This document shows positions 6,497 to 15,175 of a DNA stretch of 21,442 nt, in pieces. The DNA is from Verrucomicrobia bacterium 12-59-8. GTDB taxonomy: Bacteria > Verrucomicrobiota > Verrucomicrobiae > Verrucomicrobiales > Verrucomicrobiaceae. Below the pieces are notes generated by a model. The model did no database searches. It saw only the letters and a list, made by a program, of their open reading frames with translations, and was not told the DNA's origin. The DNA lies in the NCBI GenBank assembly GCA_002279765.1, contig NCCR01000089.1:1-21442 (forward strand). Reading direction: 5' to 3'. The stretch's first letter is position 1, and every line of letters begins with the position of its first letter. The position numbers and the translations under genes are program-made.

Positions 6497-7528
6497 TCAT
6501 TTGTCATCCTTAAACGGCCAGAACATCGGATGAATGTAAACAACTTCCCAAAGCTTGCTGAAATCCACCGCGTCCAAATTGCTACGGTTCAATCGCTGAA
6601 TGGTTTCGTTAGAAAGCTGAGTTCGATAAACATCAGACCAGCCCTTTTCGTTGCCATAGCTGTCCTGCAATTCGAGTTGGGCAGCGATCTTGAAATACAT
6701 GACCGGCAGTTCGGGGTATTTGAGAACGTCCGCATATGCCCTTTCCATTGTCAGACGGATGGATTTGAGGGTGGATTCTTCGCTCAACAAGAAGCGAGCA
6801 TGGTATTTGATGTGGATGGAGTAGCTGGTTTGATCTGGCCCCATCGGTTCCACTTTGATGGATTCAATGCCGTGTTCACCATCCAAAGCTTGCCGTGCCA
6901 GTTTTTCCAGCGCAACGGGAGGGTTTGTGAGGTCGATAGCGCCGCTTCCAACACAGCTTCTCAATAGGATCATTGTCAGGAGTCCAAGAACGAGGCCGCC
7001 GCCAATCGAGTAAACTTTACTTCGCTTGGACGCGAGGTTGGAGCTTGCGAAGCCATACCAAACTCCAAGAAAACCAGCCAAGCAAAGCAGGAGCCGCCAA
7101 TGATGCCACAAAACGACAGCGCCAACCAGCAGGAGAATCAATGCACCGCAGCCCTTGAGGGCCTCTTTGTTGTTCGGAGGCGGTTGTTCAGACGATGCTG
7201 CTGGCGCTGCAAAGAACTTGTCGCGCAATTTGGGGGCATCGGCCTTCTCCATGCTGCCAGTTGTCCCGGACGCTTCCGCCTTTGGCTGTATTGGCGGAGG
7301 CTCTGCGGGCTGTGGTGATGCCTCTTTGTCTGCTAAGGGATTTCCATGGGTAGGAGCGACTGAGGCGAATGGCCGCCATTCTTCGCTCCCTGCCACGACA
7401 ACGAGCGTTTCCGCGTTGAGAAGCCCTTCATCGGCCTTCTTGAGCAATTCGGAAAGTGAGAAGGGGCCTTTGACGGCTTCCCCTTCGGCGTAATACCATA
7501 GTTCGTTTGATGTCGATTGATTGTCCAT
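6497..7528 (-). CDS. GYF_2-domain membrane protein
   Basis: A 343-aa protein. Residues about 9-57 form a GYF_2 domain: ELWYYAEGEAVKGPFSLSEL, then SEEWRPFAS. GYF domains bind proline-rich peptides. A proline-rich linker (60-120) follows, then three hydrophobic segments (about 127-143, 145-161 and 174-190) and a soluble C-terminal domain (200-343) of unknown type. The topology would place the GYF domain in the cytoplasm. The ATG at 7528 is embedded in the element repeat TTTGAACACATG and has no close SD. GYF_2 proteins are frequent in Verrucomicrobia and Planctomycetes. A membrane-disrupting or phage-sensing role is conceivable but unsupported. Confidence 0.8.
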   Translation of the reverse strand: MDNQSTSNELWYYAEGEAVKGPFSLSELLKKADEGLLNAETLVVVAGSEEWRPFASVAPTHGNPLADKEASPQPAEPPPIQPKAEASGTTGSMEKADAPKLRDKFFAAPAASSEQPPPNNKEALKGCGALILLLVGAVVLWHHWRLLLCLAGFLGVWYGFASSNLASKRSKVYSIGGGLVLGLLTMILLRSCVGSGAIDLTNPPVALEKLARQALDGEHGIESIKVEPMGPDQTSYSIHIKYHARFLLSEESTLKSIRLTMERAYADVLKYPELPVMYFKIAAQLELQDSYGNEKGWSDVYRTQLSNETIQRLNRSNLDAVDFSKLWEVVYIHPMFWPFKDDK

Positions 7529-7537
7529 GTGTTCAAA
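7526..7537 (-). repeat. element repeat copy 4 (TTTGAACACATG, spanning a start codon)
   Basis: Exact 12-mer on the minus strand, continuing GGACAA, so 7521-7537 matches copy 2 over 17 positions. Its ATG is the start codon of the GYF_2 gene. This is the only copy attached to a substantial open frame. Confidence 0.8.
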
Positions 7538-7825
7538 AGCTTAAAAACTTCCGTCACCACGCTCGGAGAATTCCGAACGGGTGACCGGAGAGTTTAGAAG
7601 TCGCCAAGGACGACCCGACGGCCTTTAAGCCGGAGGCTCTGGACATAACCGTCGCTCCCGGCCATTTCTGGTCTGGGAACGACGTGTTCGCGGCACACGT
7701 CCGCCGCCTTGGGCGAGGTTCTAAAGTCTCGGCTGTCATCTCTGGCAGCGTGCGGATGCTACAGAAGCAGCAGAAGACGCGCAACTGTGAAAACGAGGTG
7801 ACTGGCGAGCCTTGGCAGTGGTTCG
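7538..7825. other. non-coding or decayed stretch between GYF gene and integrase
   Basis: About 290 nt without a convincing gene. The plus strand has an open frame from a TGA near 7584 onward that reads like ordinary protein up to the end of the integrase gene (for example PTAFKPEALDITVAPGHFW), but it has no proper start and then runs antisense into the integrase. A minus-strand frame of 76 codons looks random in composition. It may be a gene remnant. Confidence 0.35.
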
Positions 7826-9619
7826 CTATGCGCCTGCTACGGTGTGGAGATGCGACAAATCAAGGCAAGGGTATTCCACTTTGGCTATGTCCTCTGCCAG
7901 CGTGCGGAGGAAGCTCGGCCCTCTGCCGTAATGGTTCATCTGTCGGCTTGCTGGCCCTTCGCCATCTTCCCAGCCTGCCAGACGTGCCACCGTTTCAGCG
8001 GGCAAGCGTGCGGCTCGTGTGGCATCTCTGAATTGGTGCCTGAAACTGTGCATGGTGGCATCGCATTTTTCGCCAAGCGTCAATTCCACAAAGCGGGTGA
8101 ACCACTTGGAAAACGAATCTGAAAAATAGCCTTTATTCCCCGGTTTGAGGTCGGGGAAAAGACGCGGTGAAGACGCATCGCGTTTCCGCGCTTGAACAAA
8201 CTCCATGAATCCCAGCCGCTTCAATTCTGGATGTAATGGCACCTCTCGCTTGCTCTGTTTCGTCTTAAGCCTCTTATCACATTTGCTGCCGTCTTCCCGC
8301 TCTTCCCGAATGGCAATGAAGGTGATGCCGTCCAAGGTCTTCACGTCTTCCGTGTAAATCTGGCAGGCTTCATTGCAGCGGAAGCCGTGAAATAATGTCA
8401 GGAGGGGCACCCAAAAGCGCCCGCCTCTTTCCTGACCCTTGGCGCAAGCCATGTGAAGCGGAGAACGGAAAAGCTGGTTCAACTCCACAATCGTGAACTG
8501 CTGCCGGGGCACGGAATCAGCGTTGTCATCGAATGACCGGCTCAATCTTTTGTGTTTGGCTGGGTTTTCAGCAATCAGCTTGTAATCCACAGCCAAATTG
8601 AACAGGGCGGTGATTTGAATGTAGTTGTTGCGTAGGGTTTTGGGATTCAACCGCCGCCTGTCTTCCGCCTTGTCGGCTGCTGCCACGGCCTGTGCTAGCG
8701 TCATGCCCTTGTATCGCTTTGTTGCGTTGGGAGGAACTCGTTTCAGCAAATCAAAAAGCTGGTGCATGTCCTCCAGTGTGATCGTGGCAATCTGCCGTCC
8801 TCCACCGAAAAATTCACGGAGAAGGCGGGCCGTAAGCTGCGAGGCATCGGCGGTTTTCTGCGACAGCTTGAATTCTTTAATTGTCCTCTGCCGGAGTGCC
8901 AAAAGATCGTCAATGGTTGCTCGCTTTTGCTCCTCAACCATCGCCGTCGAATGGAAATGCACGCCTTTGAACTGGTGATTTCGCTCTTTAACATCGTCGC
9001 CTTTAAGCATGTCTTGAGCGCGCCCCAAGTATTCAAGATGTGCATTGAAAAATAGGGGCCGGAGCGTCTGAAAGGCGGGGCTTGTCACCGGGCATTCGAT
9101 GTTTTGGCCTTTGAGATAATTCTGCAATTCATGGGTGCCGTCCAACGGCTGGCCTTGGAACTGCTCCCCCCTTGCCAAATGGTATTCATCCTCCTGAACA
9201 TTGGAGCGCATTTCCTCAAGCTCGTTCGATTCAAGAAAGCGACCCTCCGCCTGCATCCATTTTCTGAACGTGTGTTCAAAAGTGGCGAGGTAACGAGCCG
9301 CCATTTCGTAGGCTTCCCTTTCGGAAATGACCGTGAGGAGACGCTTTTCAGATTTGGCCGGGGGAGCCTTCAAGACCAGCAGTTTACGCCGCTCGTTGTC
9401 AAAAATGGCCGTTATGCGCGCCCGCTCATAAACGACTTTTCTGCATGCCTCCCGGTAATCGGAGGTTCCCAAGGACTCCCGGATCATCTTCTTTCCAAGG
9501 GCTGCTTGGAGGTCGAGAGGCACTTTGAAGTTGGAATACCAGCGAGTGCCGCGAGGCAGCAATCCTTGTTGGCGGGACATTGATTTAGAGGGGGCAAGTG
9601 TGACAGTTGGGGGTTCCAT
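7826..9619 (-). CDS. tyrosine site-specific integrase (DUF6538 type)
   Basis: A 597-aa phage/island integrase. The N-terminal region (about 20-60, GLLPRGTRWYSNFKVPLDL) matches the DUF6538 arm domain. A core-binding region lies at about 235-350. The catalytic domain shows GFRCNEACQI (Arg414), KTKQSKREVPLH (Lys about 455), HSFRHQFRD (His524, Arg527), Trp550 in place of the second His, and nucleophile Tyr564 in MNHYGRG. All residues needed for activity seem present. ATG at 9619, preceded by AAGG about 9 nt upstream; Met14 is an alternative start. It lies next to the tRNA-Ser target and is presumably responsible for the 20-bp att duplication. Confidence 0.95.
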   Translation of the reverse strand: MEPPTVTLAPSKSMSRQQGLLPRGTRWYSNFKVPLDLQAALGKKMIRESLGTSDYREACRKVVYERARITAIFDNERRKLLVLKAPPAKSEKRLLTVISEREAYEMAARYLATFEHTFRKWMQAEGRFLESNELEEMRSNVQEDEYHLARGEQFQGQPLDGTHELQNYLKGQNIECPVTSPAFQTLRPLFFNAHLEYLGRAQDMLKGDDVKERNHQFKGVHFHSTAMVEEQKRATIDDLLALRQRTIKEFKLSQKTADASQLTARLLREFFGGGRQIATITLEDMHQLFDLLKRVPPNATKRYKGMTLAQAVAAADKAEDRRRLNPKTLRNNYIQITALFNLAVDYKLIAENPAKHKRLSRSFDDNADSVPRQQFTIVELNQLFRSPLHMACAKGQERGGRFWVPLLTLFHGFRCNEACQIYTEDVKTLDGITFIAIREEREDGSKCDKRLKTKQSKREVPLHPELKRLGFMEFVQARKRDASSPRLFPDLKPGNKGYFSDSFSKWFTRFVELTLGEKCDATMHSFRHQFRDATRAARLPAETVARLAGWEDGEGPASRQMNHYGRGPSFLRTLAEDIAKVEYPCLDLSHLHTVAGA

Positions 9620-9678
9620 GTCACTACCTTAACCCTTGATACCCAATGAAGTCCAAGCATGTAAGGTGCTCGAAAAGT

Positions 9679-9771
<93 letters not shown>

Positions 9772-9791
9772 TTATCATTCTGCGAGGCCGG

Positions 9792-9819
9792 ATCGTATCG
9801 CGTCCGCGCCTGAATGCAA
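9792..9819 (-). promoter_or_regulatory. possible sigma-70 promoter of tRNA-Ser
   Basis: On the minus strand TTGCAT (9814-9819) and TACGAT (9792-9797) are separated by 16 nt; each matches four of six consensus bases. The predicted start would lie some 10-15 nt before the mature tRNA. Confidence 0.4.
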
Positions 9820-9832
9820 GGCGCGGCTTACA

Positions 9833-10108
9833 ATGACCTTGGAGAATTGCACTTGTGTTCACCGTTGGCTGGTGATCTGTGCCGTTGTTATGCAAATTCT
9901 CTCTGTTCTCATCGGCTTGGTGTGCGCGGTCCTGCTGGTTCCGGGACTCATCCCGCTGTTCGGCTGGCTGCAATGGGCTGTGCTGGCGGGCTGCGTGCTC
10001 GGCATCATTTTTGGTTCCTTCTGCAAACGGAAGATCGGTCTGACGATCAATGTCGCTGTCGCCTTGGTCGCGGCGTTGCGCTTGTTCCTTGGGGGCGGTG
10101 TCTTTTAA
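9833..10108 (+). CDS. small membrane protein, hypothetical
   Basis: A 91-aa protein with about three transmembrane helices (roughly residues 10-31, 34-55 and 66-88) linked by short loops, and two N-terminal cysteines. The open frame extends upstream across the tRNA-Ser gene, but that part is the well-known antisense-tRNA artefact, so the ATG at 9833 is taken as the start. The stop overlaps the stop of the convergent glycosylase gene by 4 nt. Family not recognised. Confidence 0.6.
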   Translation: MTLENCTCVHRWLVICAVVMQILSVLIGLVCAVLLVPGLIPLFGWLQWAVLAGCVLGIIFGSFCKRKIGLTINVAVALVAALRLFLGGGVF

Positions 10109-10707
10109 GCTTTGGGCAGTTTCACCTTCCCGTGCTTAACACTGAGGTGAGGGCTGTGGCGTGAGAGGAAGCGCCAGGGAAAATCGACGGCTTGGCTGAT
10201 GCCGACGCGGATGTCGGTGACGACTTCGTAGGGAGCAGAGGTCGGCTGGATCAAGCCGCAGCCTGCGGGTCGGCCCCGGCCTGCCATGGGCAGGCCGTGA
10301 TGGCTGCCATCAATCCCTAGGGCCAGCGCCAGTTTGCCTGGCCCGGAACAGAGTTCGTGGAGCTTTTCGCGGTGGCGGCGCTGCTGCATTGTCTGGATGC
10401 CTCGGGTGGGCTCCAGGGCGCGGATGAGGATCAAGCCGTCTTGGGAACCGCCTTTGACGAGGAGGTTGAAGAGCCAGTACATGCCATAGTTGAAATAGAC
10501 GTAGGCCGCGCCGGGCGGGTGTGATTTCACAAACTCACGCGAGCTGGGGCGTGTGGCGGTGTGACAGGCTAGGTCTCCCTCCACGGCATAGGCTTCCGTC
10601 TCGACGATGATGCCCGCGCAGCCTTTCCAGACGAGTTCCACACCGATGAGATCGCGGGCGACGGTGAGGACGTCGCGCTCGAAAAAATCACGCGTCAGAT
10701 AGCTCAT
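10105..10707 (-). CDS. aag: 3-methyladenine DNA glycosylase (AAG/MPG family)
   Basis: A 200-aa enzyme that removes alkylated purines such as 3-methyladenine from DNA, starting base-excision repair. The active-site motif IVETEAY carries the catalytic Glu38 and stacking Tyr40, and His49 matches the third base-contact residue of the human enzyme by spacing. AAYVYFNYGMYWLFN and CSGPGKLALALGI are the other family hallmarks. Full length for a bacterial member. ATG at 10707, 3 nt after the stop of the Nif3-like gene, so the two form an operon. Confidence 0.95.
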   Translation of the reverse strand: MSYLTRDFFERDVLTVARDLIGVELVWKGCAGIIVETEAYAVEGDLACHTATRPSSREFVKSHPPGAAYVYFNYGMYWLFNLLVKGGSQDGLILIRALEPTRGIQTMQQRRHREKLHELCSGPGKLALALGIDGSHHGLPMAGRGRPAGCGLIQPTSAPYEVVTDIRVGISQAVDFPWRFLSRHSPHLSVKHGKVKLPKA

Positions 10708-10710
10708 GGC

Positions 10711-11466
10711 TCACAAACCGGTCGGATGATCCACAAATTCCCAGGGGATGCCGAACTTCGTTTCGATGTAGGCGGAGAGTGCCTTCACGCCGAAGGTCTC
10801 GGTGGCGTAGTGGCCGCCGTAGATGAGATTGATGCCGATCTCTTCGGCCAGCGTGTAGCTCCAGTGGGGGCCTTCACCGGTGATGAAGGTGTCGATGCCG
10901 GCCTTGGCGACGGTGGCGACTTCGGAGCCTGCGCCGCCGGTCATGATGCCGATCTTCCGGCAGATGGAAGCCCCCCCGGGACAGACATGGACGCGGGAAC
11001 CGGTGGCGGCGGCGAGACGCTGCACGAGTTCATCGCGGCTGATGTCCGTCTCGATCTTGGCACCATTTTCGGAGCCCTTCGTTTTCATGAAGTTGCCGCA
11101 GGGTTCGAAGCCGAGAGCACGGGCGAGGACGGCGTCGTTGCCGAGAGTGGGATGAAAATCGAGCGGGAGGTGGCAGCTATAGACGGCGAGGCCGGCATCG
11201 AGTGCGGTTTTGATTTTTTGGAAGACCGGGCCGGTCCAGGTTTGAAGGCCCGTCCAGAAGAGGCCGTGGTGGACGATGAGCAAATCGGCACCTGCCGCGA
11301 TGGCCTTTTTCATCACCGGCAGCGTGGCATCCACGGCTGCGACGATTTTGGTGACTTTGCCTTCACGGTTTTCGAGCTGGAGGCCGTTGAGCGCGTTTGA
11401 GTAGTCGGCGATCTCCGCGATGCGCAGTTCGGTGTCGAGGTGGGAGACGAGGTCGGCGAGATTCAT
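10711..11466 (-). CDS. Nif3-like dinuclear metal centre protein
   Basis: A 251-aa member of the Nif3/YbgI (DUF34) family, often annotated GTP cyclohydrolase 1 type 2 but of uncertain physiological function. Metal-binding motifs are visible: IVHHGLFW (His66, His67), YSCHLPLD (His99, Asp103) and GGHYATETFG near the C-terminus (His and Glu ligands). The length is that of the short form lacking the inserted PII-like domain. ATG at 11466. It is followed immediately by the glycosylase gene and is divergent from the glutamyl-Q synthetase across an 86-nt gap that should hold both promoters. Confidence 0.93.
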   Translation of the reverse strand: MNLADLVSHLDTELRIAEIADYSNALNGLQLENREGKVTKIVAAVDATLPVMKKAIAAGADLLIVHHGLFWTGLQTWTGPVFQKIKTALDAGLAVYSCHLPLDFHPTLGNDAVLARALGFEPCGNFMKTKGSENGAKIETDISRDELVQRLAAATGSRVHVCPGGASICRKIGIMTGGAGSEVATVAKAGIDTFITGEGPHWSYTLAEEIGINLIYGGHYATETFGVKALSAYIETKFGIPWEFVDHPTGL

Positions 11467-11552
11467 GCGAAGCAGTTTGGGTGGTTTGGATCAAATGTCG
11501 AGTTGTGCAAAAAAAGACGCCAACTTGAACTGCCTGTGACAATTTGCTGCTC

Positions 11553-12398
11553 ATGCCTGAAGTCACACGATTCGCCCCCAGTCCCACCGGATGGCTGCAT
11601 CTGGGGCATGCGTATGCGGCGTTGTTTGCGCAGGAGAAGGCGGCGGGCGGGCGGTTTTTGATCCGGCTGGAGGACATCGACGGGACGCGGGCGCGGCCTG
11701 AGTATGAGGGGGCGATCTTTGAGGATCTGGCGTGGCTGGGATTGGAGTGGGAGGAGCCGGTGCGGCGGCAGTCGGATCATTTCGCGGACTATCGCGCTGC
11801 TTTGGTGAAGCTGGAGGCCTCGGGGGTGCTGTATCCGTGCTTTTGTACGCGGCGTGAGATTCAAGAGGAGATCGCGCGTGCGGGCAATGCGCCGCAGGGG
11901 CCGGATGGGCCGCTGTACCCGGGGACGTGCCGGAATCGTGATGCGGGTGAGCGTGCGCAGCGCGTGGCGGCGGGGGAGTCGTATGCGCTGCGGCTGGACG
12001 TGGCAAAGGCGGCGCGGTTTGTCGAAGGGAACCTGGAATGGACGGATCGGGAACGTGGACTTTTCCAGGCGCAGCCTGCGGTGTTTGGGGATGTGGTGCT
12101 GGCGCGCAAGGACACGCCAGCGAGCTACCATCTGGCGGTGGTGGTGGATGACGCGCTGCAAGGCATCACACTGGTGACGCGGGGAGAGGATCTGCTGGAG
12201 GCGACTCATCTGCACCGGCTGCTACAGGCGTTGCTGGGGCTACCGGTGCCGGAGTGGCAGCACCATCGGCTGATCACGGATGAAAAGGGGAAGCGGCTGG
12301 CGAAGCGGGATGATGCGCGGTCATTGCGCAGCCTGCGTGCAGCGGGGTGGACGCCGGAACGGGTCAGGGATGAGATCCGGCGCAAACTCGTTCCATGA
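11553..12398 (+). CDS. gluQ: glutamyl-Q tRNA(Asp) synthetase
   Basis: A 281-aa paralogue of glutamyl-tRNA synthetase lacking the anticodon-binding domain. It attaches glutamate to queuosine at position 34 of tRNA(Asp). RFAPSPTGWLHLGHAYAA gives the HIGH motif (HLGH 16-19), RLEDID follows, and GKRLAKRD is the KMSKS-like loop. The family zinc site is present: CFC (about 98-100) with YPGTC downstream. The length is close to that of E. coli YadB. The ATG at 11553 is preferred over the TTG at 11544 because the conserved core begins at once. Its presence implies that the host makes queuosine. Confidence 0.95.
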   Translation: MPEVTRFAPSPTGWLHLGHAYAALFAQEKAAGGRFLIRLEDIDGTRARPEYEGAIFEDLAWLGLEWEEPVRRQSDHFADYRAALVKLEASGVLYPCFCTRREIQEEIARAGNAPQGPDGPLYPGTCRNRDAGERAQRVAAGESYALRLDVAKAARFVEGNLEWTDRERGLFQAQPAVFGDVVLARKDTPASYHLAVVVDDALQGITLVTRGEDLLEATHLHRLLQALLGLPVPEWQHHRLITDEKGKRLAKRDDARSLRSLRAAGWTPERVRDEIRRKLVP

Positions 12399-12418
12399 GC
12401 GCAGGGCCTGCGCAGTGA

Positions 12419-13144
12419 TCAGAAGCCGCCTACCGGTGGCGGTATCGTCCTGGCACCGCCACCACCCAGGGGATTGCCCTTGGTCTCTTCGATTTCTGAC
12501 ACCACGTTGTCTTTAATGCTCAGACTCAGGGTGCCGACTTCCACCCGAACGTAGATGACCGTCTGCACGATCTGGCCGAAGGCATTGACCCCGGTACTGG
12601 TCTGCGGCACCTGATCATAGATGGCGTATTCCACGCGTTCTTCCTTGCCGGTTGCGGTGATCTTGCTGGACTTGCGCGAAGGCTTGCCCATGGAGGCGTG
12701 TACTTCCTGGCTGGTCATGCCAAGGGCGACCTGCTTGTGCTGGATGAGCTCATCCACCATCTTGGTGCGCTCATAGAGTTTTTTGAGGTTCGCGTTTAGA
12801 TCCGGTACGGCGGATATGACTTCGGCCATGCGCACCCAGCCTGCAACGTCGCCATGCCGGGCCCGGCCGCGCACGCGGTAGGCCGTGTCTGACATCGCCA
12901 GCAGGGTGACCAGCGTGCCGGGGGCAAAGGAGCCGAGGGCGCCCTGAAGCTTGCTGGTGGGATACACCGGGGCTTCGAGCTGCACTTTGAGCACGATCGG
13001 CTTGGGTGTCATGCCTTCCACAGCAAAAGTTCCTGGCTCCACACTCTGCAAGGATGAGCGGTTGCGTGGAGATAAAGCGGCAGACTGTGCCTGGGCGGCC
13101 TGTGTGATGCAAAGGGCGAGGAGAACCAAACAGAACGCTTTCAT
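12419..13144 (-). CDS. secreted protein with SH3-like region
   Basis: A 241-aa exported protein. The signal peptide is MKAFCLVLLALCITQAAQA, with cleavage likely after Ala19. Residues about 50-110 (VYPTSKLQGALGSFAPGTLV, then AGWVRMAEV) look like a bacterial SH3-type domain. LGMTSQEVHASMGKPSRKS in the middle resembles the turn of SmpA/BamE-like folds. The C-terminus is rich in Gly and Pro. The open frame runs 51 codons further upstream into hemL, but the ATG at 13144 directly precedes the signal peptide. Function unknown; perhaps cell-envelope binding. Confidence 0.8.
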   Translation of the reverse strand: MKAFCLVLLALCITQAAQAQSAALSPRNRSSLQSVEPGTFAVEGMTPKPIVLKVQLEAPVYPTSKLQGALGSFAPGTLVTLLAMSDTAYRVRGRARHGDVAGWVRMAEVISAVPDLNANLKKLYERTKMVDELIQHKQVALGMTSQEVHASMGKPSRKSSKITATGKEERVEYAIYDQVPQTSTGVNAFGQIVQTVIYVRVEVGTLSLSIKDNVVSEIEETKGNPLGGGGARTIPPPVGGF

Positions 13145-13249
13145 GGCAGGGTGGTCGGGAATTAGGCTAAGAATAGCCGACTCGGACGTATCCGGGCAAC
13201 CTTTTGTTCGACGCATAAAATCTCCCGCGTATCCCTTTCCACCCCAACC

Positions 13250-14536
13250 ATGCCCAACGGACCCCTTTCCACCAAGCTCTTCGACCTCGCCAAGCAATAC
13301 ATCCCCGGCGGGGTGAACTCACCCGTGCGCGCCTTCCGCAACGTCGGCGGCGATCCCTTTTTCGTCAGGCGCGCCAAAGGGTGCCGCATCTACGATGTGG
13401 ATGACCGCTGCATGATCGACTACGTCGGCACCTGGGGCCCTGCCATTCTCGGCCATGCGCCCATCTCCGTGATCGAGGCCATCCATAATGCCGCCAAGGA
13501 TGGTGTGAGCTTTGGCATTCCGAATCTCTACGAGGTCGAAATGGCCCGCACCATTTGTGAATGGGTGCCCAGCATTCAAAAAGTGCGCATGGTCAGCAGC
13601 GGCACGGAGGCAACGATGTCCGCCATCCGTCTCGCGCGTGGATTCACGGGCCGCGACCGGCTGGTGAAGTTCGACGGCTGCTACCACGGTCATTCAGACA
13701 GCCTCCTCGTCGCCGCCGGCAGCGGCGCGCTCACGCATGGCAATCCCGACAGCGCCGGCGTGCCGCGTGCGTTTGCCGAACTCACCAGCGTGCTGCCGTT
13801 CAACGACGAAGCTGCGCTGGAAGAGTTGTTTGAGAAACAAGGCCACGAAATCGCCTGCGTCATCGTCGAGCCCTATCCGGCCAATGCGGGCCTCATCCTG
13901 CCGAAGCCCGGCTTCCTGCAAAAGCTCCGCGACATCACCACCAAGCACGGAGCGCTGCTCATTTTCGATGAAGTCATGACGGGCTTCCGCCTCGCCAAAG
14001 GCGGGGTGCAGGAGCTGGAAAAGATCACGCCGGATCTGACCTGCCTCGGCAAGGTCATTGGCGGCGGCCTGCCTGTGGGCGCCTTTGGGGGTCGTGCTGA
14101 CATCATGGATTACCTCGCCCCGCTCGGCCCGGTGTATCAGGCTGGCACGCTCAGCGGCAACCCCGTGGCTCTGGCGGCGGGTCTGGCGCAATTACGCGAG
14201 CTGGAGAAGAAGAACGGCTATGCACTGCTCGAAAATCTGGGGCAGATCATGGAAACCGCCGTGCTTGAGGTGTTGCAGAAGAAAGGGCTCAACTACCGCT
14301 GGTATCGCAAAGGCAGCATGTTCTGCCTCTTTTTCACGGAGAAGGAAGTCCACAATTTGCAGGACGCGAAGACCTCCGATCTCGCCGCCTTCCGAAAGTT
14401 CTTCCATTATTGCCTCGACCACGGCGTGTACTTTGCGCCGAGCCAGTTTGAGACGGGTTTCATCAGCATGGCGCACAGCCGGGATGATCTGGAGCAGACG
14501 GCGGAAGTCGCTGCGGCGGCGCTGGCGGCGCTTTAA
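13250..14536 (+). CDS. hemL: glutamate-1-semialdehyde 2,1-aminomutase
   Basis: A 428-aa PLP enzyme that converts glutamate-1-semialdehyde to 5-aminolevulinate in the C5 pathway of haem synthesis. [12 protein letters not shown] near the N-terminus, [17 protein letters not shown] (phosphate binding), [20 protein letters not shown] and [16 protein letters not shown] with PLP-lysine Lys268 are all diagnostic. The segment usually reading EPVAGNMG is EPYPANAGL here, a variant that does not touch the key lysine or aspartate. Standard length. ATG at 13250 with a weak SD. Divergent from the secreted protein; the 105-nt gap shows no clear promoter. Confidence 0.97.
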   Translation: MPNGPLSTKLFDLAKQYIPGGVNSPVRAFRNVGGDPFFVRRAKGCRIYDVDDRCMIDYVGTWGPAILGHAPISVIEAIHNAAKDGVSFGIPNLYEVEMARTICEWVPSIQKVRMVSSGTEATMSAIRLARGFTGRDRLVKFDGCYHGHSDSLLVAAGSGALTHGNPDSAGVPRAFAELTSVLPFNDEAALEELFEKQGHEIACVIVEPYPANAGLILPKPGFLQKLRDITTKHGALLIFDEVMTGFRLAKGGVQELEKITPDLTCLGKVIGGGLPVGAFGGRADIMDYLAPLGPVYQAGTLSGNPVALAAGLAQLRELEKKNGYALLENLGQIMETAVLEVLQKKGLNYRWYRKGSMFCLFFTEKEVHNLQDAKTSDLAAFRKFFHYCLDHGVYFAPSQFETGFISMAHSRDDLEQTAEVAAAALAAL

Positions 14537-14583
14537 AAAATGGGTGAGTTTTGGCGGAAACAGGTGACGCTGACGCTTTTCCC

Positions 14584-14874
14584 ATGCCGCAGCTCACCAT
14601 CGACGTGCCTGAAACGCTCAGGCCGCTTCTCACCCGCAAGGCTGAGATCGAGCGGGAGACTCCAGCGAAATTCATCGTGAGCTATCTTGCGGTGAACTTG
14701 GTCCAGGATGACTCTGGTCCCACGCAAGGCATGACGTCTGAAGAGCAGAAACATCTGGAGGACATTTTGGAGGAGCGGGACAAGGGACCGTTTGTTCCTA
14801 TCCCTGATGATTTGGTGGAGAGAGTCATGGAGAAGGCCATGGCAAGGATTCATGGTCAGAAAGCGCATGTTTGA
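14584..14874 (+). CDS. antitoxin-like protein of a ParE/RelE-type module
   Basis: A 96-aa acidic, helical protein starting MPQLTIDVPETLRPLL. The N-terminal strand-helix pattern followed by helices is usual for antitoxins of toxin-antitoxin pairs, where the N-terminal part dimerises or binds DNA and the C-terminal part wraps the toxin. The ATG at 14584 is preferred to the TTG at 14551. It overlaps the start of the toxin gene, the normal antitoxin-toxin order. I infer the role mainly from the partner. Confidence 0.75.
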   Translation: MPQLTIDVPETLRPLLTRKAEIERETPAKFIVSYLAVNLVQDDSGPTQGMTSEEQKHLEDILEERDKGPFVPIPDDLVERVMEKAMARIHGQKAHV

Positions 14875-15175
14875 ACCTGTGCAGCACATGCACCCAGATG
14901 TGGGTGAGGTCGATCTAGTCGGAATTGCAGAGCACATTGCTTTGGACGATCCTAAAGCCGCGAAGAGGGTTGTGAGAGCTATTCGTGATGTGTTCGTGCT
15001 TCTGGCGGGACATCCCCTTTTGGGCACGGAATACCATCCGCTGCGTGGATCGCTCAAAGGCATCCGCATGATCACGGTTCCGGAATATCCCAACTACCTC
15101 ATCTATCTCCGCCCGCTCTCGGAGAACGCCGGTGTGCGTATTCTCTTGTACTTCACGGTGCCCGTGACGCCGTAA
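14852..15175 (+). pseudogene. ParE/RelE-family toxin, apparently frameshifted at the C-terminus
   Basis: A 107-aa product as read. HPDVGEVDLVGIAEHIA, then the helical hairpin DDPKAAKRVVRAIRDVFVLL, HPLLGTEY, LRGSLKGIRMI and NYLIYLRPL are the ParE/RelE pattern. The family usually ends in VLHGARD or similar; here the frame ends LLYFTVPVTP. The alternative frame beyond 15147 reads VLHGARDAVTFAKEHGRQ and stops at 15204. Removing two bases from CTCT at 15143-15146 joins the frames. The toxin is therefore probably altered or inactive. The ATG at 14852 follows AAGGA; ATG 14867 is an alternative. Overlaps the antitoxin gene. Confidence 0.75.

Noticed and set aside
10726..11400. 224-codon plus-strand frame opposite the Nif3-like gene
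   Set aside because: It is the antisense shadow of a clear Nif3 gene; its Gly/Asp/Glu-rich product has no recognisable domain.
12419..13297. 292-aa version of the secreted protein starting at 13297
   Set aside because: The extra 51 codons overlap the start of hemL and precede an evident signal peptide at 13144.
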